From an uncultured Bacteroidota bacterium (GTDB taxonomy: Bacteria > Bacteroidota > Bacteroidia > Chitinophagales > Chitinophagaceae): a DNA stretch of 64,000 nucleotides. The DNA lies in the NCBI GenBank assembly GCA_903905065.1, contig CAIVEW010000095.1, positions 62,001 to 126,000 of the forward strand, written 5' to 3'. A program made the translations under genes and the position numbers. The notes under the pieces are model-generated. The model did not search any database. It was given only the letters and a program-made list of their open reading frames with translations, and was not told where the DNA came from. This document shows positions 24,782 through 33,139 of this stretch, in pieces. The stretch's first letter is position 1, and each line of letters opens with the position of its first letter.

Positions 24782-26119
24782 TTACACCAGCTTAAAACTC
24801 TCAATAAATTTCGTCGTGAAATTCCCCTTTCTGAAGTCTTCATTCTTCATTAACTGCAGATGGAAAGGTATAGTAGTTTTTACGCCTTCTATTACGTATT
24901 CACTGAGTGCGCGCTCCATGGTATTAATGGCCTCCTCGCGGGTCTGAGCCACCGCTATCACCTTAGCGATCATGGAATCATAGTAGGGGGGGATCGTGTA
25001 GCCTGCGTAAATGTGAGAATCTACGCGTACCCCATGGCCACCGGGCGTATGCAGGGTGGTGATCTTACCCGGGCATGGGCGAAAATCATTGTATGGGTCT
25101 TCCGCATTTATGCGGCATTCGATCGCGTGTATTTTGGGCTCATAGTTGCGCCCGCTGATGGGAACGCCGGCTGCTATCTTTATTTGTTCCTTTATCAGGT
25201 CGTAACTGATCACTTCTTCGGTAACTCCGTGCTCCACCTGGATACGGGTATTCATCTCCATGAAGTAAAAATTGCGATGCTTATCTACCAGGAATTCAAT
25301 GGTACCAACACTCTCGTAGTTTATCGCGGCAGCGGCCTTAATTGCAGCCGCACCCATTTTCTCGCGCAACTCGGGCGTCATAAAAGGAGATGGCGATTCC
25401 TCAACGAGTTTCTGGTGCCTGCGCTGGATGGAACAATCACGTTCACTAAGGTGACAAACCGTACCGAACTGGTCACCGGCCACTTGTATCTCAATATGGC
25501 GTGGCTCCTCCACAAATTTCTCCATATAGATACCATCGTTCTTGAACGATGCCGCAGCTTCAATTTTTGCCGTATTGTAGGCGTGTTCGAGCTCGCTTTC
25601 CTGCCATACCACGCGCATACCCTTACCACCACCGCCTGCAGTAGCTTTGATGATGACCGGGAACCCCATGTCATTGGCAATTTGTTTTGCCTCCTCTACA
25701 CTACTTAACAGGCCTTCAGAACCCGGGATAACGGGCACTTCCGCCCTTATCATCGTTTCTTTGGCAGTTATCTTATCGCCCATCGACCTGATCATTTCAG
25801 GAGTGGGGCCTATGAATTTAATATTATATTGGGCGCATATTTCTGCGAAATTGGCATTTTCAGCCAGGAAGCCGTAACCCGGGTGAATAGCATCTGCATT
25901 GGTGATCTCAGCAGCAGCCATAATGTGCTGTATGTTCAGGTAAGAATCGCTGCTCTGTGGCTTGCCTATGCATACTGCTTCATCGGCGAAACGGACATGC
26001 AGGCTGTCTTTATCCGCAGTAGAATAAACGGCAACCGTACGTATACCCATTTCCCTACAGGTGCGGATGATGCGCAAAGCGATCTCACCGCGATTGGCAA
26101 TCAGTATTTTTTTAAACAC
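24782..26119 (-). CDS. accC: Biotin carboxylase subunit of acetyl-CoA carboxylase
   Basis: 445 residues. N-terminal [29 protein letters not shown]-grasp glycine loop in [47 protein letters not shown]; biotin-carboxylase C-terminal domain with [11 protein letters not shown]. Carboxylates the biotin on AccB in the first step of fatty acid synthesis. Last gene of efp-accB-accC on the minus strand. The 96-bp gap to accB contains an inverted repeat. Confidence 0.97.
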   Translation of the reverse strand: MFKKILIANRGEIALRIIRTCREMGIRTVAVYSTADKDSLHVRFADEAVCIGKPQSSDSYLNIQHIMAAAEITNADAIHPGYGFLAENANFAEICAQYNIKFIGPTPEMIRSMGDKITAKETMIRAEVPVIPGSEGLLSSVEEAKQIANDMGFPVIIKATAGGGGKGMRVVWQESELEHAYNTAKIEAAASFKNDGIYMEKFVEEPRHIEIQVAGDQFGTVCHLSERDCSIQRRHQKLVEESPSPFMTPELREKMGAAAIKAAAAINYESVGTIEFLVDKHRNFYFMEMNTRIQVEHGVTEEVISYDLIKEQIKIAAGVPISGRNYEPKIHAIECRINAEDPYNDFRPCPGKITTLHTPGGHGVRVDSHIYAGYTIPPYYDSMIAKVIAVAQTREEAINTMERALSEYVIEGVKTTIPFHLQLMKNEDFRKGNFTTKFIESFKLV

Positions 26120-26147
26120 TTAAAAAAATTTAATGGTGTATAATTAA

Positions 26148-26201
26148 AATTCGGCAATTCGACAATCAGCCAATTCTGGTACGTTGTCAAATTGCCGAAT
26201 T
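26148..26201. repeat. Inverted repeat in the accB-accC gap
   Basis: AATTCGGCAATTCGACAA and the complement of TTGTCAAATTGCCGAATT match at 17 of 18 positions with an 18-nt loop. A further AATTGTCGAATT copy follows at about 26206-26217 and runs into the end of accB. The transcript would fold here between two genes whose products are needed in ratio. Confidence 0.7.
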
Positions 26202-26215
26202 ATCGAATTGTCGAA

Positions 26216-26704
26216 TTACATAGGTTCGATAATAAACAGCGGTTGATCGTACTCAACAGGCGACGAATCGTCTGCTACTACTTTTACGAGCCGGCCGTTC
26301 ACTTCGCTTTCTATCTCGTTGAACAGTTTCATAGCTTCTATAATGCAGAGCACCTGCCCAGCTTTTATTTCGTCGCCCACGTTCACAAACACAGGTTTAT
26401 CTGGCGATGGGCTGCGATAAAAAGTACCGATCATCGGTGACTTGATAGTAGTGGTGTTGCTGGAACCAGCAGGCGCAGCCGGTTTTTCAGCTGCAGGCGC
26501 CGATGCCTGCGGCGCGGGTGCTGCTGGCTGCTGGGGGGCGGCCTGCTGCATAGGCATTGACATTTGCGGCATGGACACGTATTGTGCCGGCGCAGCAAGT
26601 TCCTGCTTGATAATGATCTTGAATTCCCCTTCTTCAATACACAGTTCGCTGATATTCGACTTATTGATCGTCTTAATCAGTTCCTGGATCTGTTTGTATT
26701 CCAT
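26216..26704 (-). CDS. accB: Biotin carboxyl carrier protein of acetyl-CoA carboxylase
   Basis: 162 residues. A helical N-terminal part (MEYKQIQELIKTINKSNISEL), an Ala/Pro/Gln-rich linker (about 50-80) and a lipoyl/biotinyl domain with the biotin site IIEAMKLFNEIE (K126). C-terminal DQPLFIIEPM is typical. It carries biotin between AccC and the carboxyltransferase. Sits between efp and accC. Confidence 0.96.
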   Translation of the reverse strand: MEYKQIQELIKTINKSNISELCIEEGEFKIIIKQELAAPAQYVSMPQMSMPMQQAAPQQPAAPAPQASAPAAEKPAAPAGSSNTTTIKSPMIGTFYRSPSPDKPVFVNVGDEIKAGQVLCIIEAMKLFNEIESEVNGRLVKVVADDSSPVEYDQPLFIIEPM

Positions 26705-26814
26705 GAATGTCGTTTTAAGTATTTTAGTAGAAAGTATTTAGCCGGAAGTCCAGATGGGAAGCTATTTTACTATCCCTGTAACTTACCAACTTTTCAACCT
26801 GTTTAACCTATTAA

Positions 26815-26834
26815 CCTGCCTACCAGCAGGCAGG
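26815..26834. repeat. Short palindrome and TTAACCT-type repeats in the efp-accB gap
   Basis: CCTGCC-TACCAGCA-GGCAGG is a small hairpin. The preceding 50 bp contain degenerate repeats (TTTTCAACCTG, TTTAACCTAT, TTAACCTGCC). With the repeat in the accB-accC gap, both spacers of this operon carry repeat DNA. Confidence 0.45.
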
Positions 26835-26846
26835 CTTATCAACCAA

Positions 26847-27413
26847 TTAACTCTTCACGCGCTCTACGTATGCGCCCGTTTTTGAGTCGATCTTTATGAG
26901 ATCTCCTTCGTTTACAAACAGTGGCACAGGTATGGTGGCTCCGGTTTCCAGCGTGGCTGGTTTGGTAGCCCGTGTAGCAGTATCGCCCTTTACGCCTGGC
27001 TCAGAATAAGTAACCTTCAGGTTAATACTAGGCGGAAGTTCCACACCCATTGGGGTTTCTGTTTCCGTATTAAAGATCACAAAACACTCTTGCCCGTCCT
27101 TGTAAAGGCCGGGATTATCCACCATAGTTTCACCCAACACTATCTGTTCGAAAGTGTTGTTGTCCATAAGATTAAATCCGCTCTCGTCTTTGTAGAGAAA
27201 CTGGTAGTTGCGTTTTTCAACACGTACCGGGAAAATATTATCACCTGAGTTCCAGGTGTGCTCGATAGAGCGGGAATTATCAACACCTTTTAATTTTGCC
27301 CAAACCTTTGCGGCTGCGCGGGCAGTTTTATTTTGTCCGAATTCCACTACTGTGTAAAGGCTGCCATCAAGTTTAATGATCAAACCGTTACGCATATCTG
27401 CTGTTGTAGCCAT
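26847..27413 (-). CDS. efp: Elongation factor P with an atypical modification loop
   Basis: 188 residues from MATTADMRNGLIIKLDGS, the usual size; the track ORF adds 16 unlikely residues. Domains I-III are complete (FQFLYK-like QFLYKDESGFNLMDNNTFEQI; C-terminal GATIPVPLFVNEGDLIKIDSKTGAYVERV). EF-P frees ribosomes stalled on polyproline. The tip loop that usually reads KPGKG (modified Lys) here reads NKTARAAAKVWAKLKG: Pro, Gly, Lys and Gly are replaced by T, A, R and A, putting an Arg at the modified position. A TACTTTTG -7 box lies upstream of the chosen ATG. Confidence 0.93.
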   Translation of the reverse strand: MATTADMRNGLIIKLDGSLYTVVEFGQNKTARAAAKVWAKLKGVDNSRSIEHTWNSGDNIFPVRVEKRNYQFLYKDESGFNLMDNNTFEQIVLGETMVDNPGLYKDGQECFVIFNTETETPMGVELPPSINLKVTYSEPGVKGDTATRATKPATLETGATIPVPLFVNEGDLIKIDSKTGAYVERVKS

Positions 27414-27439
27414 GAAGATTTTTTGTTTTGAATGGACTG

Positions 27440-27447
27440 CAAAAGTA
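27440..27447 (-). promoter_or_regulatory. -7 box TACTTTTG of efp
   Basis: Exact TAnnTTTG on the minus strand, 26 nt before the efp ATG at 27413; it lies inside the longer track ORF and so supports the shorter start. It is followed by GCAGTCC, as is the rpmB box. Confidence 0.45.
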
Positions 27448-27705
27448 ATCATTAAACCCAAAAAGCGAAATCCTATTTTTAAAGCAAAATGGGGTAAAAG
27501 TGGGTGAAAAATTTAAAAAATGACCGGATTTCAGTAATAATTTATTCTTTTTAGGTCATTTCTTGAAAAACAGGCAACGGCTAACTGCGATAAAACAGGC
27601 TTGCCGATGGCGGTTGTTGGATGGTAGTTAGTGAAACGATTTTTCATAAACTAATTTAAAACCAGATAGGCCAAAATGCAATAGTCCTTGCTCTCAGTTT
27701 TTTAT

Positions 27706-27713
27706 TACATTTG
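27706..27713 (+). promoter_or_regulatory. -7 box TACATTTG of lpd
   Basis: Exact TAnnTTTG 36 nt before the lpd ATG. TTG at 27688 is only 15 nt upstream, closer than the usual 19-20, so the upstream element is weak. Confidence 0.4.
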
Positions 27714-27749
27714 TCCCCTCATTAATAATTTTACTAAAAAATTCCCCTT

Positions 27750-29156
27750 ATGGCATACGATATTATCGTAATAGGAAGTGGTCCCGGTGGTTATGTGGCA
27801 GCTATCCGCGCTTCGCAGCTTGGTTTTAAAACAGCGATCGTAGAAAAAGAAAACCTGGGTGGCATATGCCTCAACTGGGGTTGTATTCCTACCAAGGCAT
27901 TGCTGAAAACCGCCAGTGTGTTTGAAAACTTCACTCATGCTGCCGATTACGGTATCGTGGCTACAGATTTTAAAGCAGATTTCGGTGCGGTGATCAAGCG
28001 CAGCCGCGGTGCTGCCGATAAAATGAGCAAGGGCGTACAGTTCCTGATGAAGAAGAACAAGATAGATGTGATCATGGGGATGGGAAAGCTGAACGCTAAA
28101 AAAGAAGTGGAAGTAACCGGCACAGACGGTAAAGTAACCGTACAACAGGCCCGCCACGTAATATTGGCTACCGGGGCGCGCAGCCGCCAACTGCCCAACC
28201 TGCCACAAGACGGCAAAAAGGTGATAGGATACCGCGAGGCAATGAACCTGCCTACCCAGCCAAAAACCATGATCGTAGTTGGCAGCGGCGCGATAGGCGT
28301 GGAATTTGCTTACTTCTATAACAGCATAGGTACGAAGGTTACAATAGTAGAGTTCCTGCCGCGCATAGTACCGGTGGAAGATGAAGACATTTCGAAAGAA
28401 TTGGAAAAGAGCTTCAAGAAAAAAGGCATTACCGTGATGACCAATGCCTCAGTAGAAAAACTTGATACGGCTGGCGCAGGAGTAAAAGCTACCGTAAAAA
28501 CAACTACAGGCGATGTGGTGCTGGAAGCGGATGTGGTGCTGAGTGCAGTAGGTATTGCAGCCAACATAGAGAACATAGGCCTCGAAGCCCTGAACATAAA
28601 GACAGACAAAGGCAAGGTGCTGGTGGACAAATACTTTAAGACTAGTGTAGATGGCATTTACGCCATAGGCGATATTACCCCCGGCCAGGCGTTGGCGCAT
28701 GTGGCATCGAAAGGCGCTATCATCTGCGTAGAAGCCATAGCTAACAAAGAAGGCAAGTACAAGCACATGCCGGAGCCGCTGGATTACGGCAACGTACCGG
28801 GCTGTACCTACTGCTCACCCGAAATAGCAAGTGTAGGCCTGACCGAAAAGCAAGCCAAGGATGCAGGGTACGAAATAAAAGTCGGCAAGTTCCCCTTCAC
28901 CGCATCAGGTAAGGCGGTGGGTGCTGGCGCTACTGAGGGTTTTGTAAAAGTGATATTTGATGCTAAATATGGCGAATGGCTGGGTACGCACAGCATAGGT
29001 TACAACGTAACCGAAACCATTGCAGAAACAGTAGTAGCCCGCAAACTGGAAACAACCTGGCAGGAAGTGCTCGATAGCATACACCCCCACCCTACCATGA
29101 GCGAGGGCATCAAGGACGCGGTGGAAGCAGCACTGGGAGAGGCGATACATTTATAG
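27750..29156 (+). CDS. lpdA: Dihydrolipoyl dehydrogenase (E3)
   Basis: 468 residues. FAD loop IVIGSGPGGYVAAIRASQLG; redox disulfide C40-C45 (GGICLNWGCIPTKALL); NAD loop VVGSGAIGVEFAYFYNSIG; AIGDITPGQALAHVA; active-site HPHPTMSEG at the C-terminal dimer interface. Reoxidises lipoyl groups of pyruvate, 2-oxoglutarate and related dehydrogenases. Monocistronic with a terminator after it. Confidence 0.96.
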   Translation: MAYDIIVIGSGPGGYVAAIRASQLGFKTAIVEKENLGGICLNWGCIPTKALLKTASVFENFTHAADYGIVATDFKADFGAVIKRSRGAADKMSKGVQFLMKKNKIDVIMGMGKLNAKKEVEVTGTDGKVTVQQARHVILATGARSRQLPNLPQDGKKVIGYREAMNLPTQPKTMIVVGSGAIGVEFAYFYNSIGTKVTIVEFLPRIVPVEDEDISKELEKSFKKKGITVMTNASVEKLDTAGAGVKATVKTTTGDVVLEADVVLSAVGIAANIENIGLEALNIKTDKGKVLVDKYFKTSVDGIYAIGDITPGQALAHVASKGAIICVEAIANKEGKYKHMPEPLDYGNVPGCTYCSPEIASVGLTEKQAKDAGYEIKVGKFPFTASGKAVGAGATEGFVKVIFDAKYGEWLGTHSIGYNVTETIAETVVARKLETTWQEVLDSIHPHPTMSEGIKDAVEAALGEAIHL

Positions 29157-29199
29157 GAATTGGTGGTTTGGAATTGGTAATTAGGATTGTTATTTGTAC

Positions 29200-29224
29200 A
29201 AGGGCTGCTTTCGGGCAGCCTTTG
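29200..29224 (+). terminator. Terminator after lpd
   Basis: AAGGGCTGC / GCAGCCTTT, a 9-bp stem with one G-T pair and a TTTCGG loop, then GTTGTTCTTTT. Lies about 45 bp after the lpd stop. Confidence 0.65.
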
Positions 29225-29254
29225 TTGTTCTTTTACTTTTCATAACTTTACAAT

Positions 29255-29635
29255 ATGGGAATAGTAGCTGCAAAAATCAGACTATCGAATGCACGGAATA
29301 CAGAGTTGAAACCTGTTGAGACTAATTGCATTGCCGATACGGGAGCTACATACTTATGCATCACGCAGGAAATTGCGATGCAACTAAAACTAGAAGAGCT
29401 TCAGAAAAGAGACGTAAAACTTGCGAATGGCCGCATTGTTGAGGTATCTTATGTAGGACCACTAAAAGTTGAGTTTGAAGACAGGCAATGTTATGTCGGA
29501 GCCATGGTAATGGGTGATACTGTGCTGCTAGGTGCGATACCTATGGAGGATATGGACCTGATCGTACATCCGAAATTACTGAAGCTAAGCGTTCATCCGG
29601 AACGACCGAATGTAGCGGGAGGTTTGGCAATGTAG
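29255..29635 (+). CDS. Clan AA (retropepsin-like) aspartic protease family protein
   Basis: 126 residues, a single retropepsin-like lobe. The motif ADTGATYLCITQE gives the D-T-G-A catalytic signature, and VLLGAIPMEDMDLIVHP matches the hydrophobic-hydrophobic-G block that supports the active site. Dimerisation would be needed for activity. There is no signal peptide. Such small proteins are scattered in bacteria and their substrates are unknown. Faces the SUKH-like gene tail to tail, 19 bp apart. Confidence 0.8.
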   Translation: MGIVAAKIRLSNARNTELKPVETNCIADTGATYLCITQEIAMQLKLEELQKRDVKLANGRIVEVSYVGPLKVEFEDRQCYVGAMVMGDTVLLGAIPMEDMDLIVHPKLLKLSVHPERPNVAGGLAM

Positions 29636-29654
29636 GCGCTTATTGTGTCCGGCT

Positions 29655-30005
29655 CTAATTGTCGTGATCAATCATATCGTCAACCGCCTGTCTGAACCAA
29701 TCCCAAAAAGAAGTAAATCGTTTTCGTTCTTCCCAACCTTCTTTTGCGTAATCATGCACAATAAGAACACTAGCAATCCTATTAGCATCAAAACAGGCTA
29801 CGTCGTCATTATCCAGTCTCCTGGCGAAAGGAACTAAAACTCTATTCTTATACCTTGATTTTAGCCCAAGGTTCCGTTCTTTTAATTCGTCGTCAAATAT
29901 TATGACCCAAGGAGTAAGATTATTTAGCCTCTGCTCTACAACCCGCACAAAGTCACTCGGATAATTAAATCCATCTGGCAAATCTTCTTTTTCCAACAAG
30001 GTCAT
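29655..30005 (-). CDS. SMI1/KNR4 (SUKH)-like small protein
   Basis: 116 residues. NRVLVPFARRLDNDDVACFD, VLIVHDYAKEGWEERKRF and SFWDWFRQAVDDMIDHDN resemble SUKH-like proteins, some of which are immunity proteins of contact-dependent toxins. No toxin gene is adjacent; upstream, 12 bp away, is the LutC-like gene. The family call rests on motif resemblance only. Confidence 0.55.
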   Translation of the reverse strand: MTLLEKEDLPDGFNYPSDFVRVVEQRLNNLTPWVIIFDDELKERNLGLKSRYKNRVLVPFARRLDNDDVACFDANRIASVLIVHDYAKEGWEERKRFTSFWDWFRQAVDDMIDHDN

Positions 30006-30017
30006 AGAGTAGTACGT

Positions 30018-30680
30018 TTAAATCTCCGCATTGATCAAAAAGCAAAACACCTCTCCGGGGCCATGGACGCCCACTACGAGTGTCTTTTCAATATCGGCGG
30101 TGCGGCTGGGGCCGGTGGTGAGATTGATCATGGAGGGTAGATCGTTGCCGTATTTCTTCTTTAGAACGGCAAGGCCGTCTTCGATATCGCGCATTACCTG
30201 GTTGGCGTACGCAAATACTATATGCACGGGGTAATAAACAGGGGCTACACGGCCCATATTTTGCCTGCTGCTCAGGAGTATCGAGCCCGTACGGGCCACA
30301 AGGGCTTCGCAACCTGTGATACACGCATCTGCTGCTTCTGCTTTGGGATCGGCGGCGGTGACGATATCAATTTTACGGTTATGGAATTTTTTGAGGAGCC
30401 GCTCGTCTGCACACAACAATTGTTTCCAGCCGCGGTTTTCATAGAGTATATTAATGTTGTCCAGCAGGTCCTGTTCGTTTTCGCAGAAGATGAATTTTCC
30501 GCCCAGCTTGATGAAAGCCTCTGCAAACATTTCCTCTGCCGCTACCCCACTGTCGGCATAAATGGCAACTGTTTCCTTTTCCGCATCGGGAAATGGCATG
30601 GGGAGTGCCTCCCCGCCAAGCCCTTTACGGATCTTGCTGAGTATATTCTCCCTGGCCTTGGATGTTTTGAAAGTTTGCAA
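30018..30680 (-). CDS. LUD-domain protein, LutC/YkgG family
   Basis: About 220 residues of the LutC type (SKARENILSKIRKGL; C-terminal TGPSRTADIEKTLVVGVHGPGEVFCFLI, with the conserved T-G-P-S-R-T-A-D-I-E). LutC is part of the LutABC lactate oxidation complex, but lutA and lutB are not adjacent, so the role here is open. The start is uncertain. The track ORF begins at a GTG at 30752, but its first ~25 residues look non-coding and contain a TATTTTTG box (30688-30695); I place the start at the TTG at 30680, which is still unproven. Confidence 0.8.
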   Translation of the reverse strand: MQTFKTSKARENILSKIRKGLGGEALPMPFPDAEKETVAIYADSGVAAEEMFAEAFIKLGGKFIFCENEQDLLDNINILYENRGWKQLLCADERLLKKFHNRKIDIVTAADPKAEAADACITGCEALVARTGSILLSSRQNMGRVAPVYYPVHIVFAYANQVMRDIEDGLAVLKKKYGNDLPSMINLTTGPSRTADIEKTLVVGVHGPGEVFCFLINAEI

Positions 30681-30825
30681 CTGAGTGCAAAAATAGAAAA
30701 AGCAGTGGATTAATATGGGTTTACGATCAACCTGCGAAAGGTTTTTAACCACACTTAACGCGTCTGACGGCTGTGAGCCGTGCTGACGCTACTAAACACG
30801 ATTAATATTAGCTTAGTATTTTTTA

Positions 30826-30857
30826 TTGAAAATTGCACCGCGTTACCTTTAAATTTG
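30826..30857 (+). promoter_or_regulatory. Promoter of recN (TTG-N21-TAAATTTG)
   Basis: TTG at 30826-30828, 21-nt spacer and exact TAAATTTG at 30850-30857. The ATG is 19 nt further on. Confidence 0.6.
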
Positions 30858-30875
30858 CACAAGAACATAGATTGA

Positions 30876-32531
30876 ATGCTGCAAAAGCTGATTATAAAGA
30901 ATTACGCGATTATTGACCATCTTACCATTGAACCGGATGGACATTTGAACACCGTAACCGGGGAGACTGGGGCTGGTAAGAGTATTATTCTTGGAGCGCT
31001 CTCGCTGATACTGGGCGACCGGGCGGACACTTCTGTGCTGATCAATACCAATGAAAAATCGGTCGTAGAGGGATACTTCGATGTGAGCAAGAATAAATTG
31101 TTCCAAAATGCACTGGCTGAGGCTGAACTGGACCAGGACGACCAATGCATCATACGCCGGGAAATAAGCCCTGCTGGCAAATCGCGGGCGTTCATTAATG
31201 ATACACCGGTAACGCTGACCGTACTGAATAAACTAACGTCCTTGCTGGTAGACCTTCACCAGCAATTTGGGCACCTGGCGCTGGAAGACGATCATTTCCA
31301 GATGGAAGCGCTGGACGCCGTTGGTAGTACAACCGCGATGGCGGAGAGTTACCGCAAGCTGTATTACAAACACAAAAGCGTGAAGCAAAAGCTTGCTGAC
31401 AACCGCGAACGGCAGGCTCAGTGGAAAAAGGAGAGTGATTATAAGCAATACCTGCTGGACGAACTGCTGCAAGCCGCATTCAAAACAGACGAGATAGAAC
31501 TGGCAGACCAGCAGTTGAAGCAAATGAGCCATTCAGAACGCATCATCAGCGTATTGCAAGCCGGCAGGTCCGCGCTGGATGAAGGTGAGCAACCAATGAT
31601 AAATGAGTTGAAACGAATCAGCCAGCAGTTGCAGGGCATTACCGATGTAATGCCGGAGCTAAAGAGTTTGCAGGAACGTGTAAACTCTGTGTGGGTAGAA
31701 CTGAAGGACATAGCAGGCGAACTGGAAATTGAAGAGGGCAAAGTATTGCTTGACCCCTCGGTAATGGCACAGTTACAAGAGCGTATAGACATTGGTTACA
31801 AACTGCTGAAAAAACATGGAGCTAATACTACTGCGGAATTGCTGGAATTACAGCAGCGGCTGGAAGACGAACTAAAAGCCACGCTGGATGTAAACGATGC
31901 TATAGAGCGGTTGGCGAAAGAAGAAGGAACGCTTTATAAAGAGCTGACCGCTGAAGCGGAACAACTGTCGGTAATGCGAAAAAAGGCGGTGCCGAAATTT
32001 GTAAAGAAAATAAATGAACTGCTGGTATTGGTAGGTATGCCCAATGCGCGTTTTGATATACGCCTGGAAAAAACACCTCCTTCTGTGCACGGTGCGAACG
32101 AGGTGCAATTCATGCTGGACGCTAATAAGAGCGGGCAGTTTCAGCCCTTACAAAAGGCTGCCTCTGGCGGTGAAATGAGCCGCATTATGCTCTGTATTAA
32201 ATCACTTACGGCTGAGGCGCTGCATATGCCTACACTTATCTTTGATGAAGTAGATACAGGTATATCCGGCGAGGCAGCAAGGCAGGTCGGTGGCTTGTTA
32301 CGCGAGCTTTCTCAGTTCCACCAGGTCATCTGCATCACGCATCAACCGCAGGTAGCAGCGAGGGGCACACGGCATTTTTATGTGTATAAAGAGGCAGATA
32401 AAGGGGACAGGCTGACCACGAAAGTAAAGGTGCTGAAAAATGATGAACGTGTGCTGGCGATAGCGCGTATGATAGGCGGGGAACAGCCCAGTGAGGCGGC
32501 GATCAGCAACGCTAAGGAACTGGTGAATTAA
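30876..32531 (+). CDS. recN: DNA repair protein RecN
   Basis: 551 residues, SMC-like ATPase. Walker A GETGAGKSIIL (about 29-39), QFGHLALED, a coiled-coil middle (about 150-360), ABC signature ASGGEMSRIMLCIKSL, Walker B LIFDEVDTGISG and CITHQPQVAARG. Acts in double-strand break repair by holding DNA ends. It has its own promoter and is not in an operon. Confidence 0.95.
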   Translation: MLQKLIIKNYAIIDHLTIEPDGHLNTVTGETGAGKSIILGALSLILGDRADTSVLINTNEKSVVEGYFDVSKNKLFQNALAEAELDQDDQCIIRREISPAGKSRAFINDTPVTLTVLNKLTSLLVDLHQQFGHLALEDDHFQMEALDAVGSTTAMAESYRKLYYKHKSVKQKLADNRERQAQWKKESDYKQYLLDELLQAAFKTDEIELADQQLKQMSHSERIISVLQAGRSALDEGEQPMINELKRISQQLQGITDVMPELKSLQERVNSVWVELKDIAGELEIEEGKVLLDPSVMAQLQERIDIGYKLLKKHGANTTAELLELQQRLEDELKATLDVNDAIERLAKEEGTLYKELTAEAEQLSVMRKKAVPKFVKKINELLVLVGMPNARFDIRLEKTPPSVHGANEVQFMLDANKSGQFQPLQKAASGGEMSRIMLCIKSLTAEALHMPTLIFDEVDTGISGEAARQVGGLLRELSQFHQVICITHQPQVAARGTRHFYVYKEADKGDRLTTKVKVLKNDERVLAIARMIGGEQPSEAAISNAKELVN

Positions 32532-32534
32532 ACC

Positions 32535-32600
32535 AAAAAAGGGAAATTCCAAAGAGGAAAGTCCAAAATCCAAGGCTCAAAATTCCAATAGAAAATCTGA
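32535..32600. repeat. Degenerate AATTCCAA-type words between convergent genes
   Basis: Between recN and the next gene the sequence repeats AAATTCCAA and related words (GAAATTCCAAAG, AAAGTCCAAAATCC, AAAATTCCAATAG). The complementary words (TTTGGAATTGG) occur after lpd at about 29165 and near 52420. They look like dispersed low-complexity intergenic repeats. Confidence 0.35.
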
Positions 32601-32601
32601 A

Positions 32602-33111
32602 CTATGGCTTCACAATGTCATGCTTGTTCACAATTGTATCTATGTGGAGAGAGAGCCATTTGCTGCCGTTTGCTTTGAAAAGTAAAGTGTTTTGAGCGGC
32701 GTCTGGAATATCGGCAGGTAAAGGAAGTTTGCCGCCGGGCAATGGGTCTATTTGCAGCGTGTCTCCTTTCTGAATTTTGTCAGGTGAAATTTTTGTGGTT
32801 TGATATTCGAGGTAGTTTGCGCGGATGTACTGCCGATTCACGATTTTGCGTGCTTCTGCAATGTTGCACCCCAGCCAGCCCCCATCGCCCCGCCAGAACA
32901 TGGCTTCGGGATAGCCGCCACCTTCCCATACGGCTATGATGTGTATAGAAGTCTGCGGCTGTGAACCAGGGATGCCGGGCACTATGCGTTGCGAATAGGC
33001 CTCGACCAACGCAAGGTTTGCTTTTGGTTTTTTCTTTGATCTTTTTTTTGCAGTCACAGTAAATGAAATTGCAAAGCAGAAAGCGATCAGCAAGAAGGTT
33101 CTCATTTTCAT
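32602..33111 (-). CDS. Secreted protein of unknown function
   Basis: 169 residues with a signal peptide (MKMRTFLLIAFCFAISFTVTAK) and a very basic stretch (KKRSKKKPKAN) after it. The mature part has IHIIAVWEGGGYPEAMFWRGDGGWLGCNIAEARK and ends in a beta-rich region (WLSLHIDTIV). I do not recognise a domain. It follows the S46 peptidase on the same strand by 28 bp and may be cotranscribed, so a periplasmic or outer-membrane role is likely. Confidence 0.75.
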   Translation of the reverse strand: MKMRTFLLIAFCFAISFTVTAKKRSKKKPKANLALVEAYSQRIVPGIPGSQPQTSIHIIAVWEGGGYPEAMFWRGDGGWLGCNIAEARKIVNRQYIRANYLEYQTTKISPDKIQKGDTLQIDPLPGGKLPLPADIPDAAQNTLLFKANGSKWLSLHIDTIVNKHDIVKP

Positions 33112-33139
33112 AAAAAAAATTTAGCGGCAATATGAATTC

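Noticed and set aside
24643-24795. 50-codon plus-strand ORF (MLTRMQKIQIGMISALSDRL...) between the MBOAT gene and accC
   Set aside because: It overlaps the 3' end of accC on the other strand, has no promoter box or family resemblance, and is short enough to arise by chance.
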